Of a DNA stretch of 64,000 nt, positions 59,522 to 64,000 are shown piece by piece (positions within the stretch are counted from its first letter, which is position 1; each line of letters opens with the position of its first letter). This DNA is from a virus. The position numbers and the translations under genes were made by a program. The stretch spans positions 62,001 to 126,000 of the IMG/VR virus record IMGVR_UViG_3300037258_000282; one strand, given 5' to 3'. The notes under the pieces are model-generated. The model was given only the letters and a program-made list of their open reading frames with translations. It did no database searches and was not told where the DNA came from.

Positions 59522-59836
59522 TCAAGTGGAACTTCTTCCAGCACGATGAAAGGACCCTAGAATGAATGGGATTTGCTTCGTCTCTGGATCTAAAAAACAG
59601 CCGAACACGTGGGTTCCAGGAAGATACTTATTAGTGACTCCAACTCCATTCAGTGACGGAACGTTGTTGTGCACTGAGTGGCACCAGATGAGATCCTCAT
59701 CTGGTATAGGATTAGGTCCGGCATTCTGGTGTCCGTGTATCATTACTTTTACCTTATGGGCGTTGTCCGGGTCCTGAATGTCTAGAACCTCGCCGACGAA
59801 GAACGGCGTGAAGCCGCTACCAGATTGAGCGGTCAT
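59522..59836 (-). CDS. Baseplate hub OB-fold protein (gp5 N-terminal-like)
   Basis: A 104-residue protein: PFFVGEVLDIQDPDNAHKVKVMIHGHQNAGPNPIPDEDLIWCHSV, then LPGTHVFGCFLDPETKQIPFILGSF. This is the OB-fold domain of gp5/VgrG spike proteins (VVED..DPL..GRVKVRI.G......IPDEDLPWA). In T4 it is followed in the same protein by a lysozyme and the beta-helix; here it is alone. It would link the gp27-like hub to the needle. Start ATG 59836 overlaps the hub stop (ATGA), with GGAGGG upstream. Confidence 0.85.
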   Translation of the reverse strand: MTAQSGSGFTPFFVGEVLDIQDPDNAHKVKVMIHGHQNAGPNPIPDEDLIWCHSVHNNVPSLNGVGVTNKYLPGTHVFGCFLDPETKQIPFILGSFHRAGRSST

Positions 59837-61026
59837 CCCTGCTGATACCCTCCCTTGATGCACTCGAGGTTGCAGAGATATCTGGGCTGAACGTCGGGTC
59901 TTCGAATATCATGAGTGAGCTTAGATATCAGCCATCTTCCATACATCTGCTGTTCCCTTCCAGGATTTACGACCGCTATTACTTGAGGAATGTCGCAGAA
60001 GACAGTCTTTCCAGCCATCAGTACCGGATCTCCAATGCAACTCATCCTCATAAGCTGCTCCATCATCTGGGCCTTGTTTGTCATCTTATTTGGAATAGTG
60101 TCAGGCATGAAGCTCTTCGGAACATTCTGATTAGTGATATTGGGATTGACGTACCTGAAGATCGGCCGATTGGCGCCGGAGAACAGCGACGTAAAGCTCG
60201 ATAGAGTCGTTATCACCGTAGACGCAAGTTCAGTCACACCAGCTGGCGTAAAGTCTTGCTGCTTGAATTCGTGAGTATGAGTGTTGAACGTGAGAACCCG
60301 CTGTGCTATAGTTCCAGCCGACACACGGTTCATCGCGTCCATACTCTGAAGTACCTCCCAGGAGAGTATGTTGTCGTCGAGATTCGAGAAGAAGTCATGC
60401 CCGACCGTGTTTATCTGTGTGAATGTCTTAACGTCACCGGATCTAGTCATTCCCTCTATGGTCTGAAAGTTATATCCTCCGGCGTTCTGGAAGAACATAT
60501 AGTTTGATGAGCTCTGGTTCTGCTGAGAGACGGCCTCCTTTCTGAGCATCTCTATAGCTTCAAATACTGTTTGATTGGTGATGTTCATGTTTCGATTGCC
60601 TATGGTCTGCTCTACCGCTATGCCTGAACCTATCTTTTCAAAGATACTCTGAACCATAGACGATATCTGAGTGTTGAATGCCTGCTGAACCGTCGTGGCA
60701 GCTCCAGTCAGCACTTCCGTACCTACGCACACTAACTTATAGGTCTTGGCGTGAAGGGCTCCATGAGACTCTATCTCTCGAACTGAGTTGAGCGTGAGAT
60801 CGTAGTTAGCAGTCGCGCCATTTGGCTTAGAGAAGTTTAAGTTTACGCTCTCTCCACCAGACAGGTTGTATCCAGATATGGAGTCCGTAGAGTCTACTAC
60901 CTCTATCTCGGCCATGACTCCCGGAGTGAAGATGGTCTCCATGATCTGAGCAGAGAGAAAGTTTATTCTGGAGATGTCCCACCCTCCTACAGTGAGGGCG
61001 TTTATCTGTGCGTCACCAACGCTCAT
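59833..61026 (-). CDS. 27: Baseplate hub protein (gp27-like)
   Basis: A 397-residue hub protein (T4 gp27: 391). NALTVGGWDISRINFLSAQIMETIFTPGVMAEIEVVDSTD and GGESVNLNFSKPNG at the start are the first tube-like domain; FEAIEMLRKEAVSQ, NYMFFQNAGGYNFQTIEGM and the end GREQQMYGRWLISKLTHDIRR are also hub features. gp27 trimers join the tube to the spike. It couples to the OB-fold gene by ATGA. The family (gp27/gpD/VgrG) is clear by pattern and place. Confidence 0.86.
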   Translation of the reverse strand: MSVGDAQINALTVGGWDISRINFLSAQIMETIFTPGVMAEIEVVDSTDSISGYNLSGGESVNLNFSKPNGATANYDLTLNSVREIESHGALHAKTYKLVCVGTEVLTGAATTVQQAFNTQISSMVQSIFEKIGSGIAVEQTIGNRNMNITNQTVFEAIEMLRKEAVSQQNQSSSNYMFFQNAGGYNFQTIEGMTRSGDVKTFTQINTVGHDFFSNLDDNILSWEVLQSMDAMNRVSAGTIAQRVLTFNTHTHEFKQQDFTPAGVTELASTVITTLSSFTSLFSGANRPIFRYVNPNITNQNVPKSFMPDTIPNKMTNKAQMMEQLMRMSCIGDPVLMAGKTVFCDIPQVIAVVNPGREQQMYGRWLISKLTHDIRRPDVQPRYLCNLECIKGGYQQG

Positions 61027-61919
61027 TACACCACCGGAGTGTTAGACTGAAGTAGACCCTTCACCATAGTCACGAAGTTACTCAGGTACTGCGGTTGAAG
61101 TACGTTTATGATCTTGTTACCCTCGTTCTTAGCGTTTTCCCAATCATAATAAGTAAGTGGAGCCCAGTATGCCTGCGTATCCTCAGGTATGTTGTTGGAT
61201 ACTATAGCGAAGCTGGTAGTAGTGACGCTAACTCCACTCTGAAGGCCGGTAACAGTCGATCCATTCGCTACGGAAAAGCCATTAGAAGATCCATATGGAA
61301 ATTGTATGTGCTGAAGTATTAGAAAAGTTGGATCTGACTGCAGCACCTGGGCGTTTAAGTTTCCGGAAACCTGCGATATGTTCACTACCTCGTCAAAGAT
61401 GAACTTAGCGGTATCTCCATTCACTCCTACGTTTATCACAAAATTGGTAGTCGTAGTCCAGTCAGTGTTGGCTCTCGAATAGCTACTTGGATTAGCCGAG
61501 GTAGTGTAGTTAGGCTGCCAGTAACTCTGCTGATTCGCCGTCAGCGCCTCGTATCCAGCTGGAGTTATCGTACTCTGATCCAACCAGTTGTTTATAAAGT
61601 ACTTTATTCTCTGCTGCGCGATTGGAACAGAGCCATACTTGTCAATAATGAACGAGTTGAACTGGTCGGTGGATAGATACCAATCAAAATATGGATCAAT
61701 TATACCATTGCAGAGATATAAGACCCAAGACGCGTACGGATCTCCATATGCCGCATACGCGATGTTGTCTGGTCTGATTCCCTCGTTGAGCGTCAGCGGG
61801 TAGTAGAGGAAGGGGTTGCTGGTAGTCGTATTAGACACCACTACTCTCTCAGTTATATCTACCGCGACGCTATTAGAATATACGGTGTTGGAAAAGTTGG
61901 TAAAGTACGTAAGGGCCAC
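61026..61919 (-). CDS. 53: Baseplate wedge protein (gp53)
   Basis: A 297-residue wedge protein (T4: 196). YYPLTLNEGIRPDNIAYAAYGDPYASWVLYLCNGIIDPYFDWYLSTDQFNSFIIDKYGS matches T4 gp53 (YYIKGSPRPEELANAIYGNPQLYWVLLMCNDNYDPYYGW in the same place). The rest is longer and beta-rich; the end (DWENAKNEGNKIINVLQPQYLSNF) is conserved. gp53 caps the wedge and clamps gp6 and gp25. Start GTG at 61919, with GGGGG seven bases upstream. Confidence 0.9.
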   Translation of the reverse strand: MALTYFTNFSNTVYSNSVAVDITERVVVSNTTTSNPFLYYPLTLNEGIRPDNIAYAAYGDPYASWVLYLCNGIIDPYFDWYLSTDQFNSFIIDKYGSVPIAQQRIKYFINNWLDQSTITPAGYEALTANQQSYWQPNYTTSANPSSYSRANTDWTTTTNFVINVGVNGDTAKFIFDEVVNISQVSGNLNAQVLQSDPTFLILQHIQFPYGSSNGFSVANGSTVTGLQSGVSVTTTSFAIVSNNIPEDTQAYWAPLTYYDWENAKNEGNKIINVLQPQYLSNFVTMVKGLLQSNTPVV

Positions 61920-62849
61920 TCACTGTCCCCCTGCGAACGTAGTTGGAGAGGATCCGATGTTCAAAAATGAGTTGAGTATGCTCTTAACTCCAGAAGTTAT
62001 CGTATTCTGAAGCTGCTCTATAGTGATATTGTTTACGGTAGTTCCAGTAAAGTCTGAATTAAGCCAGAATTCTACTTCCATCAGTGATATCCTGATCTCG
62101 GCCATAGTCGGCCCCTTCGTCGATCCAAAGAATGACGGCTGTCCCGCGGGAGTCCAATTGACTGAGAATGATTCTATTACGGCTGGCTTGAATATATACG
62201 TAAAGTTATTAGGATCATTGTTGGACACGACTATTAGCACGAGGCTTGGATAGGTCAGGAGCAGTCCTCCTGTAGCCGTTCCAGGAAGCTGGTTGGCCTT
62301 GAAAGTGTTCGCTATCGAGTTAAGAATCTGAGTCTCTCCAGGACTTACTGGAGTTAGCTGCCATGCAAACGAGTGCTTCTTAAATGATGGGGCCTCAAAC
62401 ATCACAGTCATAAATGGGTTTAGAGTCGCACCGAGAGCCTGAAGTGGATACTTTCCCAGGTTGGCAACGTCTGCCCCACCGAACTTATTAGCTAGCTTAC
62501 CAACGACAGATCCTCCTAGTGCCGCCGCAGCTCCGCCTATGGGATTACTGCTCCCAACTTGATTCATAGACATACCTATGGCTAGACCCATCTCAGTGGC
62601 GTTGAACCTCACGTCCTGTTGATCTACCATATTATTAGGAAGTGGAAGTCTTATAGTACCTAAGTCAGTGAGATTGACGTTGTTGTTGAACGTTACGGGA
62701 GTGTACTGATAGAATGAAAATGACATCCAGTATGGAAACGCGGACGAGCTTCCCAGATCGGATGGGAAGTTAAGCCCTCCGGTCGGGGATAAGTTAGCGT
62801 TGTTATTGAATACTGCGGTCAGATTAACTGCCGAAGCTGGAGTCGCCAT
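61920..62849 (-). CDS. 48: Baseplate tail-tube cap protein (gp48-like)
   Basis: A 309-residue protein (T4 gp48: 364). RLPLPNNMVDQQDVRFNATEMGLAIG, AALGGSVVGKLANKFGG, GATLNPFMTVMFEAPSFKKHSFAWQLTPVSPGETQILNSI and ESFSVNWTPAGQPSFFGSTKGPTMAEIRISLMEVEFW are landmarks of gp48-type tube caps in T4-like phages. It is built on the hub and starts tube growth with gp54. Start ATG 62849, five bases after AAGGA; upstream ATGs would overlap the plus-strand gene 4 region, and a minus-strand GATAAATA lies 33 bases before this start. Confidence 0.85.
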   Translation of the reverse strand: MATPASAVNLTAVFNNNANLSPTGGLNFPSDLGSSSAFPYWMSFSFYQYTPVTFNNNVNLTDLGTIRLPLPNNMVDQQDVRFNATEMGLAIGMSMNQVGSSNPIGGAAAALGGSVVGKLANKFGGADVANLGKYPLQALGATLNPFMTVMFEAPSFKKHSFAWQLTPVSPGETQILNSIANTFKANQLPGTATGGLLLTYPSLVLIVVSNNDPNNFTYIFKPAVIESFSVNWTPAGQPSFFGSTKGPTMAEIRISLMEVEFWLNSDFTGTTVNNITIEQLQNTITSGVKSILNSFLNIGSSPTTFAGGQ

Positions 62850-62867
62850 TGGTATCCTTGAGTTTCC

Positions 62868-62875
62868 TATAAATA
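62868..62875 (+). promoter_or_regulatory. Late promoter TATAAATA for gene 4
   Basis: Exact late octamer on the plus strand, 33 bases before the ATG of gene 4. It is the only plus-strand match in the window and lies where gene direction flips. Confidence 0.8.
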
Positions 62876-62881
62876 CCATAT

Positions 62882-62889
62882 TATTTATC
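62882..62889 (-). promoter_or_regulatory. Divergent late promoter variant GATAAATA
   Basis: Minus-strand GATAAATA, 33 bases before the gp48-like ATG at 62849, facing away from the plus-strand TATAAATA seven bases to its left. The pair drives the two structural operons in opposite directions. Confidence 0.6.
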
Positions 62890-62907
62890 AAGAATCTGGA
62901 AGAGTAG

Positions 62908-63348
62908 ATGCAGGGGCGTTTTAAGTTAAAGCACCCAGAAAAATATAAGGGAAATGCTTCCAACGTAGTGTATCGAAGCAGTTGGGAGCTGAAAATTATG
63001 ATTCATCTCGATCATGATACCACTGTATCGAAGTGGAGCTCTGAGGAAAATGTAATAGCATACAGGTCTCCAGTAGACGGTCGACTTCACAGGTACTTTG
63101 TGGACTTTATGGTTGAAAGAGTAGACTCTTCTGGAAATAGAACTACTACTCTGATAGAGGTCAAACCTGAGAAAGAGACCGTACCTCCTAAAGTTACTAA
63201 GAACAAAAAATCAAGACACTTCATAACTGAGTCTATGACGTATGCCAAAAACTTAGCGAAGTGGGAGGCGGCTAAGAAGTACTGTGAGAGTCGTGGGTGG
63301 AAGTTCGTGATACTAACTGAGCGACATCTGTTCGGAAAGAAGAGCTAG
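62908..63348 (+). CDS. 4: Head completion protein (gp4)
   Basis: A 146-residue protein (T4 gp4: 150). KHPEKYKGNASNVVYRSSWEL, WSSEENVIAYRSPVDGRLHRYFVDF, LIEVKP and AKWEAAKKYCESRGWKFVILTE match T4 almost word for word (HKYKGDASNIICRSSWE, WQSESVVIPYWSPVDGRPHRYFVD, LIEIKP, AKWEAAKKYCEKRGLKFKIITE). The E, D and EVKP pattern is that of a restriction-like nuclease fold. It acts on filled heads before tail joining. ATG start with GGAAGAG just upstream. Confidence 0.96.
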   Translation: MQGRFKLKHPEKYKGNASNVVYRSSWELKIMIHLDHDTTVSKWSSEENVIAYRSPVDGRLHRYFVDFMVERVDSSGNRTTTLIEVKPEKETVPPKVTKNKKSRHFITESMTYAKNLAKWEAAKKYCESRGWKFVILTERHLFGKKS

Positions 63349-63947
63349 TGGCAGATAATTTTCTTACGACTCTAAAGAAGAGAGCCAGGGGATTAGTACG
63401 AGTAGGCACCAAGAAGGCCTCTGACTGGTTCAGAGAGGCCGTAAAGGCGCTGTCTAAACCATCTGCCAGGCAGCTGATCGACCAGGCTGGTCCCTTTAAG
63501 AGATTCGAGACTCTATCTAAGAACTCGATAGGAAAGATGTATCTCTTTCAATATGATCCCAAACTTAAAGAAGTGTTACCATACTACGACATATATCCCC
63601 TGATATTTCCGATACAATACTACTCTGATGGCTTCCTAGGAATAAACTTACACTACCTTCCGATAACTCTTCGCATGAAGCTCATGAGAGAGCTCTACAC
63701 TATCGCTAACAACAAGAAGTTCGATAAGACTACAAAACTGCAGATCTCATACTCACTGCTGAATGGAGCGGCTAGGTTCTCCTACTTTAGACCGTGCGTC
63801 AAGAGATATCTGTTCAGCCACATCAGGTCGCCGTTCTTGTATATATCACCGGATGAGTGGGATATAGTACTATCTCTGCCGATCCAGAAGTTCAAGAAGG
63901 CCACGGCCGAGAAGGTATGGGAAGACTCGAGGAGGGCCGTTCAGTAA
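63348..63947 (+). CDS. Conserved T4-like protein next to gene 4, function unknown
   Basis: A 199-residue basic protein. WFREAVKALSKPSARQLI, then GKMYLFQYDPKLKEVLPYYDIYPLIFPI, GFLGINLHYLPITLRMKLM, TKLQISYSLLNGAARFSYFRPCVKRYL and EWDIVLSLPIQKF form a pattern I know from T4-like phages of marine bacteria, always near head-completion genes. It may take the place of T4 gp2 (DNA end protector), but I see no T4 similarity to prove it. Start GTG at 63348, overlapping the gene 4 stop (TAGTG). Confidence 0.75.
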   Translation: MADNFLTTLKKRARGLVRVGTKKASDWFREAVKALSKPSARQLIDQAGPFKRFETLSKNSIGKMYLFQYDPKLKEVLPYYDIYPLIFPIQYYSDGFLGINLHYLPITLRMKLMRELYTIANNKKFDKTTKLQISYSLLNGAARFSYFRPCVKRYLFSHIRSPFLYISPDEWDIVLSLPIQKFKKATAEKVWEDSRRAVQ

Positions 63948-64000
63948 TGCCGTTCAACGTAAGCACCTTCAAGCAGAACATATCTACATATGGCATCATT
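63947..64000 (+). CDS. Start of a tail-tube or tube-initiator protein, cut by the window edge
   Basis: Only 18 codons are visible (MPFNVSTFKQNISTYGII); the ATG overlaps the preceding stop (TAATG), so it is coupled. The start MPFNVSTFKQ resembles the inferred start of gp19 here (PFNIATFRQ), pointing to a tube paralogue such as the gp54 tube initiator. Too short for a firm call. Confidence 0.55.
   Translation, partial: MPFNVSTFKQNISTYGII

Noticed and set aside
1-64000. tRNA genes, CRISPR arrays, insertion sequences, rRNA
   Set aside because: No cloverleaf with a T-loop, no regular spaced repeats and no transposase were seen on reading; absence in this window is by eye only.

Overview
The window is a piece of a large T4-like tailed phage (contractile-tail myovirus). 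It carries recognisable homologues of T4 genes 4, 6, 13-23, 25, 27, 42, 46, 47, 48, 53, 55, 67, cd, alpha-gt, uvsW and uvsY. The neck, tail-fibre and baseplate proteins have the style seen in T4-like phages of cyanobacteria and alphaproteobacteria rather than enteric T4. The host cannot be named from this sequence. Nearly everything is on the minus strand; only the last three genes (from 62908) and one putative RNA transcript (near 14541) run on the plus strand.

Layout. 1-9989: a tightly overlapping minus-strand operon of nucleotide and DNA modification genes. It holds a glycosyltransferase (partial), a DUF3310-like protein, a C5-cytosine methyltransferase, a T4-type DNA alpha-glucosyltransferase, a nucleotidyltransferase, a HAD-kinase fusion, a MUG/TDG-like glycosylase, dCMP deaminase, dCMP hydroxymethylase, an LpxH-like phosphoesterase, a GT2 glycosyltransferase, an Nmad1 protein, a MazG-like protein and an N6A-type methyltransferase. 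9986-16839: a conserved phage protein, peptide deformylase, recombination and late-transcription genes (46, 47, 55, uvsW, uvsY), and between 55 and uvsW a GC-rich, hairpin-filled 388-bp gap preceded by a perfect sigma-70 promoter on the plus strand. 16904-38814: the head, neck and tail cassette (23, 22, 21, 67, 20, 19, 18, 17, 16, 15, 14, 13), endolysin, fibre and tailspike. It is interrupted by a free-standing homing endonuclease, an HNH intein in the portal gene and a homing-endonuclease remnant before gene 19. 38858-62849: fibre and baseplate genes. 62908-64000: gene 4, a conserved neighbour and the start of a tube-like protein on the plus strand.

How the genes work together. Deaminase and hydroxymethylase point to replacement of cytosine by 5-hydroxymethylcytosine, and the alpha-gt homologue to its glucosylation. 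The overlapping kinase and nucleotidyltransferase genes suggest that a further activated group is made, which would be an undescribed hypermodification (inference). gp55 explains the T4-type late promoters (TATAAATA and close variants) found only in the structural half.

Translation starts are unusual. At least eleven genes appear to start with TTG. Three conserved genes have no ATG, GTG or TTG start that would keep their conserved N-terminus: gene 15 is best read from ATT, the nucleotidyltransferase from ATA and gene 19 from CTG, each behind a good Shine-Dalgarno sequence. Automatic gene calls truncate these genes.
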